A DNA stretch of 64,000 nucleotides from a virus: positions 62,001 through 126,000 of the IMG/VR virus record IMGVR_UViG_3300027749_000047; one strand, written 5' to 3'. Made by a program: the position numbers and the translations under genes. Positions 25,615-32,952 of this stretch are shown here, one piece after another; position 1 is the first letter of the stretch; every line of letters starts with the position of its first letter. The notes beneath the pieces were generated by a model that was not told the origin of the DNA, did no database searches, and saw nothing but the letters and a program-made list of their open reading frames with translations.

Positions 25615-25803
25615 TTATTTGAAAGTTTTTTCTAACTCTCTTAAAACATCTTTTTCTTCACGAGATAGTTTGAGTTTATCTCGGTAGTAGCCAGATGTTA
25701 CCGTTCGTGTAGAAAGCCAGGCGCGAACACCAGCAGTAATAGCTACTGATGAACCTAATGTAAGTAGTGCACCCATGTATTTAATGGTATCTAAATGTGT
25801 CAT
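25615..25803 (-). CDS. Small membrane protein, unrecognised
   Basis: The 62-residue protein has one hydrophobic segment (MGALLTLGSSVAITAGVRAW) followed by a basic and charged helix (DKLKLSREEKDVLRELEKTF). The ATG overlaps the previous stop (TAATG). A single-span membrane protein with a cytoplasmic helical tail is likely. The downstream promoter begins right after its end. Confidence 0.6.
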   Translation of the reverse strand: MTHLDTIKYMGALLTLGSSVAITAGVRAWLSTRTVTSGYYRDKLKLSREEKDVLRELEKTFK

Positions 25804-26105
25804 TATTTGTCAACCACAGTCGGGCCTGTGTATCCGCTAATCTTTCGTGCAGCAACCTCAATGTTATTGATGTCGCCAATGTGGCTTAGTTCACACGTCT
25901 TATTCTTGTACAGTTCTCGTTCTTCGTACAAGATTTGATTCTCTGTGTCGTAGTCGTACAGAGATTTTAATAACTTTTGATTCTCAGCGTCACGTTCTAC
26001 AATTTCGCTAAGAAGTTTGTGGTTTTCTTCAACGCGGTAAAAACCGCCAATAACAATGCCTGTAAATAAAATTCCAAACATTTCTACATAACTAATGGCG
26101 TTCAT
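25803..26105 (-). CDS. Membrane-anchored coiled-coil protein, unrecognised
   Basis: I use the ATG at 26105 (MNAISYVEMFG), which has AGAAAGGC upstream and overlaps the stop of the previous small gene. The 100-residue protein has a hydrophobic N-terminal helix (FGILFTGIVIGGFYRV) and then a long charged coiled coil (NHKLLSEIVERDAENQKLL and onward). This build recalls Rz-like or phage exclusion membrane proteins, but the early-type location does not support a lysis role. Confidence 0.6.
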   Translation of the reverse strand: MNAISYVEMFGILFTGIVIGGFYRVEENHKLLSEIVERDAENQKLLKSLYDYDTENQILYEERELYKNKTCELSHIGDINNIEVAARKISGYTGPTVVDK

Positions 26106-26281
26106 TTCTTGCCTTTCTCGTGCTTTTCTAAGTACGCCGTGCATAGGTTAGCAAAGCGTACATCAACGGGTTGACTTTCATCCTCTAGATGTACCAATAG
26201 TTCTTGGTTATCCATAAGAAGTTTAATTAAGTCTGCTTGCGACTTTTTTAGGGCATTTACAGCTTTTATTTTATTGAGCAT
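26102..26281 (-). CDS. Small helical protein of 59 residues, unrecognised
   Basis: Starting at ATG 26281, the frame encodes MLNKIKAVNALKKSQADLIK and continues LLMDNQELLVHLEDESQPV, ending FANLCTAYLEKHEKGKK. It overlaps the upstream gene by 11 bases and the downstream gene by ATGA, like other genes in this operon. It appears soluble and helical, and no family is recognised. Confidence 0.55.
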   Translation of the reverse strand: MLNKIKAVNALKKSQADLIKLLMDNQELLVHLEDESQPVDVRFANLCTAYLEKHEKGKK

Positions 26282-27020
26282 TTAGCGACCTGTAGTTGAT
26301 TCGAGTGTTTCCATAAGATGATTGGTATTTAACAAATTCTTTGTCGTCACAAAAAACTTGTTGTATCAATTTTTCTTCGTTTGTGTAAGGGTTTTCTGAA
26401 ACGACTATGTGATACCTATGCTTATCGCAAAAACAAAGATTTGCTCTAATGTATTCGATAGCTGCTTTTTTAGTAAGAAACACACCCCAAAACTTTGCTT
26501 TAAACAAGCTAGAGTGTTTAGGTATGTCTAATGCTAAATAAGTTTTTGGTGGATCAATAACGTCAGACTCTAAAATGTCGTCAACAATTTTGATTGTAGG
26601 GCACGGATACTCAAGGTCGCACTCTACGCAAAAACCTTCTTCCTCTGTGTGCAGTTCATCTAACTTATCGACATGAAGTAAAACGTTATTAAACTTTTCG
26701 TTAATAGCAATTTCACGTTCAAATTTTCTTTCATTTCTTTCTTTTTGTTTTTGCCTCTTAGACTTGTGTGCAAAAGGATTGACATTGACTACTCGCTCAC
26801 CGATATTATTCGGACTACCAATAGAGTCCATGTAAGCGTTTGCAGCGTACGTACCTAATTGTTTTTCTACCGCACTGCGTAAACCTTCCGCATTACCTTC
26901 GGCTACTACCTTAGCAATATCTGAATTTTTTTCGGCGGCTTTTGCAAGTTCGGCAGCGATTTCTTTATACTCATCTGCGGTCAACAGAGTTATCGTTCTT
27001 AGATTAGTGTTTTTAATCAT
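26271..27020 (-). CDS. Unrecognised 249-residue early protein
   Basis: I start at ATG 27020 (MIKNTNLRTITLLTADEYKE); the longer upstream frame overlaps the preceding gene and is Thr/Ser-rich in a way typical of shadow frames. The protein has a helical N-terminus (YKEIAAELAKAAEKNSDIAK), a basic linker (HKSKRQKQKERNERKFEREI), then a C-terminal part with CVECDLEYPCP and NLCFCDKHRYHIVVSENPY. Cysteines suggest zinc binding. Function unknown. Confidence 0.6.
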   Translation of the reverse strand: MIKNTNLRTITLLTADEYKEIAAELAKAAEKNSDIAKVVAEGNAEGLRSAVEKQLGTYAANAYMDSIGSPNNIGERVVNVNPFAHKSKRQKQKERNERKFEREIAINEKFNNVLLHVDKLDELHTEEEGFCVECDLEYPCPTIKIVDDILESDVIDPPKTYLALDIPKHSSLFKAKFWGVFLTKKAAIEYIRANLCFCDKHRYHIVVSENPYTNEEKLIQQVFCDDKEFVKYQSSYGNTRINYRSLNAQ

Positions 27021-27255
27021 CAGCGTTTTTCTCACATTCGTGTTTGATGCTGTAATCAAATTGGCAGTAGTAGCACTCCATTGTTTCACCACAGTTCTTG
27101 CACTCGTAGACAAACTGTTGCTCATCGCAGTGGATGATTGTATTGTCAAGAATCCAGTAGTAAGTGTTGTGGTCGATTGCATAATCAGGCATGTTCCTGG
27201 TGTCTGCATCTTTAATGGCGTCGTGCATTGCGTCGAGAGTTCCATGGTCAGCCAT
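27013..27255 (-). CDS. Small zinc-ribbon-like protein
   Basis: The ATG at 27255 (MADHGTLDAMHDAIKD) overlaps the previous stop region by eight bases. The 80-residue protein has FVYECKNCGETMECYYCQFD, two CxxC pairs that form a probable zinc ribbon, followed by an acidic tail ending HECEKNADD. It may bind nucleic acid or protein; no more can be said. Confidence 0.6.
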   Translation of the reverse strand: MADHGTLDAMHDAIKDADTRNMPDYAIDHNTYYWILDNTIIHCDEQQFVYECKNCGETMECYYCQFDYSIKHECEKNADD

Positions 27256-27520
27256 GCTGACCACTTACTTGCTTTTGTGTGTGCAAATCCGTATCCAGTT
27301 TGGTTAAGGCTTGCTCTAACTCTCTTGCTAATTTCCTTGCTTCGTTAAACGTCAATGACGTTATCAACTTGTCAAGGTGCGCGTGGTCTTGCCAGACATT
27401 TACTGTTATGTTAACAACACCCTCAACGTAACCGTCTGGCGTGAACATGGTGGCGGAAGTTACGTCAACCAACTTGGTGCGATCTGCTGCGCGTAGCATT
27501 TCTAATTTACGAATATTCAC
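27248..27520 (-). CDS. Small early protein, unrecognised
   Basis: The GTG at 27520 with AAGGAAG upstream overlaps the preceding stop (GTGA). The 90-residue protein reads NIRKLEMLRAADRTKLVDVT, then TPDGYVEGVVNITVNVWQDH and a helix (FNEARKLARELEQALTKLDT). The layout is a small alpha/beta domain. Nearby genes share the same tight overlaps, so it belongs to one operon. Confidence 0.6.
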   Translation of the reverse strand: MNIRKLEMLRAADRTKLVDVTSATMFTPDGYVEGVVNITVNVWQDHAHLDKLITSLTFNEARKLARELEQALTKLDTDLHTQKQVSGQHG

Positions 27521-28068
27521 TTGACTTCCTTTCGGCTTGGGTTGCTGATAGTCACAAAGCATTCCATGCATACGTAACCTTTTGGGTGTATTAGCAGGGA
27601 GTTTTCGTAATCGTCAGCAACTAGGCACTGGCCGCTGTTCATTGCCATAACGAAGCAGCCTTGGCAAACAGGACGAGTCTCAATGTAGTAGACCTGGTAC
27701 TGCTTTTCTGGCTCTTGCTTAGACAAGCTAAACAGGGCTTTGATAGAGCCTGTAACTAACTCAAACAAAAACGTAACGGCTTCGTTCACGACATCTGAAT
27801 TGTGCGGTAGCGTGTGATCAGGGCATTTGCAGCAATCAACACACAGATAGTCGCCGTCTTGAATGGTGTGCGGGCAAGCCCACTCATCAACACGCAGTAC
27901 ATTACATTCCTTGCACAATGGTGGCTTAATCACTTCTTGCTCCTTTGCGGGTTCAGGCATCAATTCTTTGATGTCAGATTTAACTAGGTGGTACAGGATG
28001 ACTAGCAGGACTGGCATGAGCACTAGCAGAAATGCACGTTCTAGGAACGTGGCGATGGTCCAGCCCAT
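27517..28068 (-). CDS. Membrane-anchored cysteine-rich protein, unrecognised
   Basis: I start at ATG 28068 (MGWTIATFLERAFLLV), after AAGGAAGG. The 183-residue protein has one N-terminal membrane helix (LERAFLLVLMPVLLVILYHL), then cysteine pairs at KECNVLRVDEWACP, CVDCCKCPDH, CQGCF and CMECF. These could form two zinc sites. The build resembles neighbouring cysteine-rich early proteins. Function unknown. Confidence 0.6.
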   Translation of the reverse strand: MGWTIATFLERAFLLVLMPVLLVILYHLVKSDIKELMPEPAKEQEVIKPPLCKECNVLRVDEWACPHTIQDGDYLCVDCCKCPDHTLPHNSDVVNEAVTFLFELVTGSIKALFSLSKQEPEKQYQVYYIETRPVCQGCFVMAMNSGQCLVADDYENSLLIHPKGYVCMECFVTISNPSRKEVK

Positions 28069-28069
28069 G

Positions 28070-28309
28070 TTATTTACCTTCCTTGCATAAAGCGCAGTAA
28101 CTGCTGTTGTGGCGTTGCCCGCGCATGTGAGCGATGGTTTCTTCTTCGCGAAGCTTTTGCTGAGCCTCGCCAGCAGTTCCAAGTGCTACAAGTATTGACA
28201 TTGCTGTCTTTGCTGTAACACTGGCTGCCTTTTTTGCTGCTGCTTTAGCGTCAACACTTGGGGCGTCGACCTTAGAGCTACTGGTGTTTCCGGTTTTTGC
28301 TTTTGACAT
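28070..28309 (-). CDS. Small Ala/Lys-rich protein, unrecognised
   Basis: The ATG at 28309 has AGGAG at eight bases; the longer frame runs into the leader hairpin. The 79-residue protein (MSKAKTGNTSSSKVDAPSVD) is helical in the middle (AKAAAKKAASVTAKTAMSIL) and ends HNSSYCALCKEGK with one CxxC. It is the first gene after the promoter at 28395. Confidence 0.55.
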   Translation of the reverse strand: MSKAKTGNTSSSKVDAPSVDAKAAAKKAASVTAKTAMSILVALGTAGEAQQKLREEETIAHMRGQRHNSSYCALCKEGK

Positions 28310-28331
28310 GATTTTCTCCTGTAATGCAGAA

Positions 28332-28358
28332 ACCCCCAAAACACGGTATTTTGGGGGT
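28332..28358 (-). terminator. Leader hairpin before gene 28070-28309
   Basis: ACCCCCAAAA (28332-28341) and TTTTGGGGGT (28349-28358) form a perfect 10-bp stem with a seven-base loop, in the leader between the promoter and the first gene. On the minus strand it is followed by TTCT only, so termination may be partial. A smaller GGCA/TGCC hairpin lies just before it. Confidence 0.6.
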
Positions 28359-28394
28359 ATTTTCAGGCAGCACAAATGCCGCTTGAATACTTCT

Positions 28395-28424
28395 ATTATA
28401 GCACACTTTGTGACCTTTATGCAA
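28395..28424 (-). promoter_or_regulatory. Sigma70-type promoter
   Basis: On the minus strand TTGCAT, an 18-base spacer and TATAAT, with TGC before the -10. It drives the gene set from 28309 leftward to about 25615. It closely matches the promoter at 25583-25612. Confidence 0.85.
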
Positions 28425-28461
28425 CACATAAAGGCAAAAAAATACCGATAGGCTAATAGAT

Positions 28462-28525
28462 ACAGAAAGGCTGGTCTCTTTCTGTAGTAGGAAGGGCAGT
28501 TTTGCCGTGTTTCTGCCCTTCCTAC
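28462..28525. terminator. Two hairpins after the DUF932 gene
   Basis: GTAGGAAGGGCAG (28487-28499) pairs perfectly with CTGCCCTTCCTAC (28513-28525), and ACAGAAAG (28462-28469) pairs with CTTTCTGT (28478-28485). They lie directly after the stop at 28535 and before the next leftward promoter, so they insulate two transcription units. T tracts are short. Confidence 0.65.
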
Positions 28526-28534
28526 GTCTATTTA

Positions 28535-29491
28535 TTACAGTTTAGCCAGAATAGAATGTGCTTCTTGCTTAGGGCTTTCCAAGCGAGTCAAAGTGCGCTT
28601 AATTAACGAATCAGTGGTCTTAAACTCATTAACATGATCGCACAACTCAATAGCAGCCTGCAAAATGCCCCATTTGGTACCAGAAATACCAGCACATGTA
28701 GGGCCTTCGTACAGTTTGCGTAACTGTGCACGCTTACCAGTTACATTGTCACGAATCCTTTCAGACATGTCGGTTGAGTATGGCAACCACAAATCCATAA
28801 AGTCTTCAAACATGTAATCGCTAGCGTTCTGTGTCGCAAAATGCTCAGCCATACGTTCCCAATGCTTAAAAGCACCCAAACTAGATTGAATGTGCATTCT
28901 TGCAGCCTCAATCTTGGTAGCCCAACTGCTGGTATGGCGAATAGTAAACGATGTCTTGTTGCTATCCATTTGCCGTTCAGCGATTGCTTGAGTATTAGCA
29001 CAAACAACCCGTACGGCTGTAGGGCCTAGCTTTAACCCACCCTGACCGTCGTGCCGTGAAATAAACACAAGGTAAGGGTATGTTTCTGACGGGTCATTCC
29101 GGACTTGGATTGGTTCGTCCAAGTACATTGTGGCGACAATTTGTCTTCCGCCATCTAAACTAACTAGCGTTTCAAACTTTAGATTGCTAGTTCCAGCGAT
29201 GTTTCCATCCAAGACATAATCGATAATATCGCCAAACTCAGAATTTCCAATAACAGTGTACGAATTCTTTTCAATAGAGAGAATAGAGCCTGTATCATTG
29301 CGTACAATCCGTTGCCAACCGGGGATAACACTGTGGTCATCATCAAATAACTCCTTTGTTTCAACTTCCCAGGTTAAACCTGCTTGTTTGCGTGCTTCTT
29401 CAAACGATCCTGGCCAATCGCCAATTACGTTGCCTAACTTGTGCCAGGCTGGTGTGCGGACAAACATTCCGCTATCAAATAAATGTGCCAT
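28535..29491 (-). CDS. DUF932 / TIGR03299 phage-plasmid protein
   Basis: The 318-residue protein has the family's pattern: an opening AHLFDSGMFVRTPAWHKLG, then IVRNDTGSILSIEKNSYTVI, ETLVSLDGGRQIVATMYLD, YLVFISRHDGQGGLKLGPTA with VRVVCANT, and FTIRHTSSWATKIEAAR. The family is widespread in phages and plasmids; no biochemical function is settled. Length is normal. It is set apart by hairpins on its 3' side and lies in the early gene region. Confidence 0.88.
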   Translation of the reverse strand: MAHLFDSGMFVRTPAWHKLGNVIGDWPGSFEEARKQAGLTWEVETKELFDDDHSVIPGWQRIVRNDTGSILSIEKNSYTVIGNSEFGDIIDYVLDGNIAGTSNLKFETLVSLDGGRQIVATMYLDEPIQVRNDPSETYPYLVFISRHDGQGGLKLGPTAVRVVCANTQAIAERQMDSNKTSFTIRHTSSWATKIEAARMHIQSSLGAFKHWERMAEHFATQNASDYMFEDFMDLWLPYSTDMSERIRDNVTGKRAQLRKLYEGPTCAGISGTKWGILQAAIELCDHVNEFKTTDSLIKRTLTRLESPKQEAHSILAKL

Positions 29492-29499
29492 GCTTTCTC

Positions 29500-29760
29500 C
29501 TACAGGCTTATTGTGTGTGTGTAGTCAAGACCTGCTTCTCGTAGCAAGTCGTTTGCGTATCTTTCGGCATCTGACCATGCGGTCTCTGTGTCAAAAGTTT
29601 TGATTTTTGTGATTTTTATTTCTTTAGGTTTACCAGTTGTTTTTACAATAGTGTACTTTCCAGCCACTCCTTCATTTGGCTCGTAGTAAACCTCAATTAG
29701 CATATCTCCAACTAATCTAGTTGCCGCTAATGTTCTCATCGGGTTGTTGTGTTCCTTCAT
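29500..29760 (-). CDS. Small protein, unrecognised
   Basis: I favour the ATG at 29760 because AGAAGG lies five bases upstream; ATG 29739 is an alternative. The 86-residue protein has two beta pairs (MLIEVYYEPNEGVAGKYTIV, PKEIKITKIKTFDTETAWSD) and a helix (AERYANDLLREAGL). It overlaps the HNH gene by 44 bp. The fold looks like a small alpha/beta binding domain. Confidence 0.6.
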   Translation of the reverse strand: MKEHNNPMRTLAATRLVGDMLIEVYYEPNEGVAGKYTIVKTTGKPKEIKITKIKTFDTETAWSDAERYANDLLREAGLDYTHTISL

Positions 29761-30070
29761 ATTCACCTTCTGGGGTTAATAAAACCCACATTCTGTGGAT
29801 AAGGTTAAGTGGTGTTGTGTGTGGCTCTTCCCATGAATGGACCATAAAACCATTCGCGTAAGATTTTTTGGGATTTAGATGAACGCTGTTTGTGCCTAAG
29901 TTGTGGCATTCATGGTGTAATGCTACGGCGTTCTCGATGTTGTTTGTGCCTCCTTGTGAGCGGAGTTTGCGGTGATGAGCTGCCCAACTTTCTGGTAAAT
30001 CACCACCGCAATACTCGCACATGCCTTTGCAGCGCTTGTAAAGCGCTTTTCGGTCAATACCTTTAGACAC
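29717..30070 (-). CDS. HNH endonuclease
   Basis: The 117-residue protein has a full HNH site: KRCKGMCEYCGGDLPESWAA, HHRKLRSQGGTNNIENAVAL and HHECHNLG, with CxxC and CxxH zinc ligands and HH at the active site. It would cut DNA with a metal ion. In phages such genes can be homing or packaging nucleases. The position far from the terminase and inside a replication-side operon does not decide this. Confidence 0.85.
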   Translation of the reverse strand: MSKGIDRKALYKRCKGMCEYCGGDLPESWAAHHRKLRSQGGTNNIENAVALHHECHNLGTNSVHLNPKKSYANGFMVHSWEEPHTTPLNLIHRMWVLLTPEGEYEGTQQPDENISGN

Positions 30071-30407
30071 GCATACCGCTGTTTTTGTGGTCAGAATCGA
30101 TAGCGTACGACATTGTTCTTGCCGCTTCTACATTGTTCTTAAGGATTGAAAGGTGCATTGATAGTGCTTTGGTGTTTGCTTCTGCAAGTTTGGCATACAA
30201 ACGGTCATCGGCGCTTTCTAAAAATGCTTTGTTTTCTTTCTCAAAAACAGTTCCAGTTGCTGATAACCCTGCTTGAGACAGTTTTGTTCGATATTTTTGG
30301 TCAGCTAATACTTCTTCAACCAAAGCATCTTTGTAGTCTTGATATACCGCGGACTGTTCTAAAGTTACTTGCTCTAGATCATGCACGATACTGGTTTGTC
30401 GTATCAC
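30063..30407 (-). CDS. Helical protein, unrecognised
   Basis: The 114-residue protein begins with GTG overlapping the previous stop. It is almost entirely helical and acidic (VTLEQSAVYQDYKDALVEEV, KENKAFLESADDRLYAKLAE, MHLSILKNNVEAARTMSYAI). It overlaps the next gene by eight bases. No family recognised. Confidence 0.6.
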   Translation of the reverse strand: MIRQTSIVHDLEQVTLEQSAVYQDYKDALVEEVLADQKYRTKLSQAGLSATGTVFEKENKAFLESADDRLYAKLAEANTKALSMHLSILKNNVEAARTMSYAIDSDHKNSGMRV

Positions 30408-30649
30408 TTCTTTTTTCCTAACTCTTTGGCTAGCTTAGCGATGATGGCCACAAGGTCGTCCACAATGTCTTCGTAGATAGAAGTTTTAGGGTCTTCTTGC
30501 GGGGTTGGCTTGTGAAAGTGCTCGTTTGCTTTGGCGTTACTATATGGTTTTTTTTCATTGTTATCGTGAAAAAACCAACTGGTGTCGCGCTTGCGTTCCT
30601 TTGGCACTTCGGGTAAGTTTGGTGGTGGAGTCGTGTTGTTCTCGTCCAT
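30404..30649 (-). CDS. Small hydrophilic protein, unrecognised
   Basis: The 81-residue protein has a Pro-rich and charged N-terminus (TTPPPNLPEVPKERKRDTSW) that looks disordered, and a C-terminal amphipathic helix (SIYEDIVDDLVAIIAKLAKE). AGAAAGAA before the ATG fits a ribosome site. The helix suggests a peptide that binds another protein. Confidence 0.6.
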   Translation of the reverse strand: MDENNTTPPPNLPEVPKERKRDTSWFFHDNNEKKPYSNAKANEHFHKPTPQEDPKTSIYEDIVDDLVAIIAKLAKELGKKK

Positions 30650-30686
30650 TGCGGTTCTTTCTCCTTTGTGTGTGTTGAGTGGAAGG

Positions 30687-30706
30687 CCCCCTAGTTCTCT
30701 AGGGGG
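30687..30706. terminator. Hairpin between two early genes
   Basis: CCCCCTAG (30687-30694) and CTAGGGGG (30699-30706) form a perfect 8-bp stem with a TTCT loop. On the plus strand it is followed by TCTTTT; on the minus strand it follows the stop of the 43-residue gene. It may terminate stray rightward transcripts or partly terminate leftward ones. Confidence 0.55.
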
Positions 30707-30710
30707 TCTT

Positions 30711-30842
30711 TTACATTACTGCAGTTATCTTAATGTCTGAGCAATGATTTTCCAATTCTTGTTCGACTCTTTCAGAAGCCGTTTCAGGATCTGGAGCGTC
30801 AAGCGTTACTCGGACTATAGCCTCTACTTCATAAGTCGGCAT
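30711..30842 (-). CDS. Small 43-residue protein, unrecognised
   Basis: The frame begins at ATG 30842 with AAGGAG six bases upstream, an excellent ribosome site. It encodes MPTYEVEAIVRVTLDAPDPE, then TASERVEQELENHCSDIKIT and AVM. The beta-helix-beta outline is that of small phage proteins with an A/D-x-x-x-E-A helix. It is the first gene of a leftward operon facing the plus-strand promoter at 30879. Confidence 0.65.
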   Translation of the reverse strand: MPTYEVEAIVRVTLDAPDPETASERVEQELENHCSDIKITAVM

Positions 30843-30878
30843 TAATTTCTCCTTTTATTTCCTAGTGGTGTTCTTGAC

Positions 30879-30906
30879 TTGACTTCCTTACTGTGTATGC
30901 TAGTAG
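30879..30906 (+). promoter_or_regulatory. Promoter of the 30931-32792 operon
   Basis: TTGACT (30879-30884), a 16-base spacer and TAGTAG (30901-30906) preceded by TGC form an extended -10 promoter. A second TTGACT overlaps at 30874. It lies 25 bases before the first gene. The TATGCTAGTA string is shared with the sequence before gene 21817. Confidence 0.65.
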
Positions 30907-30930
30907 TACACACTGACAGAAAGGTTACTG

Positions 30931-31155
30931 ATGGCACTCAGTCTTGACGTACCAGTTGTAAAGAAAGACAAAATCTGTTCTTTACAAAAACTTCGCAATA
31001 AATTAGATGTAGATGATCAAGCAATACTTGATAGCTGGATTGATGGAAAGGTAACACCTTACCGCATCTACATGGCTCTTAAACGAGACGGACATGCTAT
31101 CGGCAGACAAGTTGTCTACGAACATATGAATGGATGTTGTATCTGTGGCTCTTAA
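30931..31155 (+). CDS. Small helix-turn-helix-like protein
   Basis: The 74-residue protein has AILDSWIDGKVTPYRIYMALKRDGHAIGRQVVYEHMNG, in which a helix-turn-helix can be seen (TPYRIYMALKRD, GRQVVYEHM), and ends CCICGS. Proteins of this form are found next to phage metallophosphoesterases of the kind encoded by the next gene, and may bind DNA. It overlaps the next gene by 26 bp or less, depending on the start used. AGAAAGG precedes the ATG. Confidence 0.6.
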   Translation: MALSLDVPVVKKDKICSLQKLRNKLDVDDQAILDSWIDGKVTPYRIYMALKRDGHAIGRQVVYEHMNGCCICGS

Positions 31156-32332
31156 AGATTTTGTTGAAATGGGCCCTGGCAGCCCTGACCCTCGTGGCAA
31201 ACACCCAAACATTCCTAAAGGGTGGGAGCCACGTTTAGAGTATGACGAAGCGCAGGGTGGTTATCTTGTCACTAAACCCCGCGAGGTCAAACAAGACGAC
31301 CCAAGTTCTTTAGAAATCTTTGACCAATTTAATGTGAATCCTGATAAATGGAAAATCACTAATTTGCGCAGATCTACATGGCAAACATTTAGTGGCGAAT
31401 GGCTTGAATCTTTTAAAGCCACTTTTGTGCCGGTTACTCAGTTTAATGAGACACTTAGACTAGATGCAGACCAGTTAATTGAGGAAGTTAAGCGTCACAA
31501 ACCAAGTAAGCGCACAGCCCCCTCAGGAGACTTTACAGCCGTTTTTGCTGTGGGTGACACTCAGATAGGTAAAGTAGACGGCGGTGGCTCAGAGACCATT
31601 CTGAGGAACATGCTGACGCGTTTTGACGCCTCTAAAGACCGCCTGACTGATTATCGCAAATTAGGTTACGGTATTGGCGAAGTAGTTGCTCCGTGGTTGG
31701 GTGACTGTATTGAGGGTAATCAAAGTCAAAGCGGGAATGCTGCAGCAGCTGGTCGTATAGATTTGACAATTACAGAACAATACCGTGTGCTACGTCGAAC
31801 GATGATGTATCAGATTAAAGCCTTAGCGCCTATGGTTGAAAGGCTTATTATTCCTGTTATTCCAGGTAATCATGACGAAGCTGAGCGTAGGGGTGGGATT
31901 GTTCGGTCTTACACTGATTCTTGGGCTATCGAAGCTGGAGTTGCTGTAGCGGATGCTTGTGCGGCAAATCCAGAGGTTTACGGAAATGTATCGTTTATCT
32001 TTCCTCAGCCTGATGAGTTAACTGTCACTATGCAAACTAGCAATACTATTCTTGCTATGGCACATGGACACCAGTTTGGTAGAGATCCAATTAAATGGTG
32101 GCAAGCACAGTCGCACGGACGTCAACCTGTAGGCGAAGCGCACATTCTGTTAGGCGCTCATCTTCACCATCATAAAATGCAGGATAGTGGCCAAGACCGT
32201 GTGTTTATCCAGGTCCCTGCGCTTGATGGCGGGTCTACTTGGTTCAGGCATAGGCAAGGTGAAAGCGCTAAAGCAGGTCTGCTAACATTTGTTACATCAA
32301 ACGGCGCATGGCATGAAATGAGTATTTTGTAA
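31130..32332 (+). CDS. Metallophosphoesterase (Mre11/SbcD-like nuclease family)
   Basis: The 400-residue protein has the calcineurin-type motifs in order: FAVGDTQIGK (about 142), WLGDCIEGN (191), PGNHDE (245), MAHGHQFGRD (313) and LGAHLHHHK (342). These bind two metal ions. In phages this family is annotated as a DNA repair exonuclease or phosphoesterase. The start is uncertain: ATG 31130 or GTG 31145. The N-terminal 130 residues are extra and include a Trp-rich segment (GKHPNIPKGWEPRLEYDEAQ). Confidence 0.85.
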   Translation: MDVVSVALKDFVEMGPGSPDPRGKHPNIPKGWEPRLEYDEAQGGYLVTKPREVKQDDPSSLEIFDQFNVNPDKWKITNLRRSTWQTFSGEWLESFKATFVPVTQFNETLRLDADQLIEEVKRHKPSKRTAPSGDFTAVFAVGDTQIGKVDGGGSETILRNMLTRFDASKDRLTDYRKLGYGIGEVVAPWLGDCIEGNQSQSGNAAAAGRIDLTITEQYRVLRRTMMYQIKALAPMVERLIIPVIPGNHDEAERRGGIVRSYTDSWAIEAGVAVADACAANPEVYGNVSFIFPQPDELTVTMQTSNTILAMAHGHQFGRDPIKWWQAQSHGRQPVGEAHILLGAHLHHHKMQDSGQDRVFIQVPALDGGSTWFRHRQGESAKAGLLTFVTSNGAWHEMSIL

Positions 32333-32589
32333 TGGACCAAACAATCCTTGACGAAGCATGGGAACTAGTTAATGGAGATCGTCAAAGCGACTATGGCAAA
32401 GCTAAAACTAACATGAGCAGAACAGCCAAAATTTGGTCAGGTATTTTAGACATTGATGTGACACCTGAACAAGTGGCTTTATGTATGGCTGGTGTAAAAC
32501 TTGCTCGTACACAACAGGCATACAAGCGTGACAATGTTGTCGATGCTGTTGGTTATCTGCTTGTTTACGACAATGTTATTAGGTCATGA
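32332..32589 (+). CDS. DUF6378-like protein
   Basis: The 85-residue protein carries the DUF6378 pattern: ILDEAWELVNGDRQSDYGKA, NMSRTAKIWSGILDIDVTPE and QVALCMAGVKLARTQQAYKR then DNVVDAVGYL. The conserved Asp, His/Tyr and Glu residues suggest an all-alpha nucleotide-related fold, but its biochemical role is unknown. It overlaps the previous stop by one base and the next start by four. Confidence 0.85.
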   Translation: MDQTILDEAWELVNGDRQSDYGKAKTNMSRTAKIWSGILDIDVTPEQVALCMAGVKLARTQQAYKRDNVVDAVGYLLVYDNVIRS

Positions 32590-32792
32590 GACGCCAAATT
32601 GTCATCAAACTTTTTGGTGATGAGATTGTCAATATTCTCATTGACGAAAGTGATGATGATGTTTTAGAAGAAACAGAAGATTCTGCGGAGCATTTGGGAT
32701 CTGTAGGTTCAGCAGATGTTTCTATCTCCGGGAAGAGTTCTGTTGGTTTTGGGTCTCCGTGGTCTGTGGAGTATTGGTCTGAAGAAGATTAA
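32586..32792 (+). CDS. Small acidic protein, unrecognised
   Basis: The 68-residue protein has a short hydrophobic start (RRQIVIKLFGDEIVNILIDE) and then an acidic, Ser-rich tail that ends SPWSVEYWSEED. It overlaps the upstream gene by ATGA. Its last 71 bases overlap the minus-strand gene 32722-32952 tail to tail. Confidence 0.55.
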   Translation: MRRQIVIKLFGDEIVNILIDESDDDVLEETEDSAEHLGSVGSADVSISGKSSVGFGSPWSVEYWSEED

Positions 32793-32952
32793 CTCTGTGC
32801 TCTACCCATTCAACTTTTTGCACATCATAATCGTCATTAATGTTGTCGGATTTCCAACCACATCTACAACCCGCTGATTTCAGCACTGTTAAAACACCAT
32901 TTATTGGTTTAATTTGTATTGCTTGGTCGTAACGGCACTTTTTGTTAGCCAT
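32722..32952 (-). CDS. Small cysteine-containing protein, unrecognised
   Basis: The 76-residue protein starts at an ATG that overlaps the stop of the upstream fibre gene (TAATG). Its first 50 residues (KKCRYDQAIQIKPINGVLTV then LKSAGCRCGWKSDN) form a small domain with three cysteines; the Gln/Thr/Asn-rich tail is read from the region that also codes on the other strand. It is the last gene of the long leftward operon. Confidence 0.55.
   Translation of the reverse strand: MANKKCRYDQAIQIKPINGVLTVLKSAGCRCGWKSDNINDDYDVQKVEWVEHRVNLLQTNTPQTTETQNQQNSSRR

Noticed and set aside
27021-27245. N-terminal extension of the frame ending at 26271
   Set aside because: It overlaps the zinc-ribbon gene in another frame and is Thr/Ser-rich in a shadow-like manner; the ATG at 27020 fits operon spacing.
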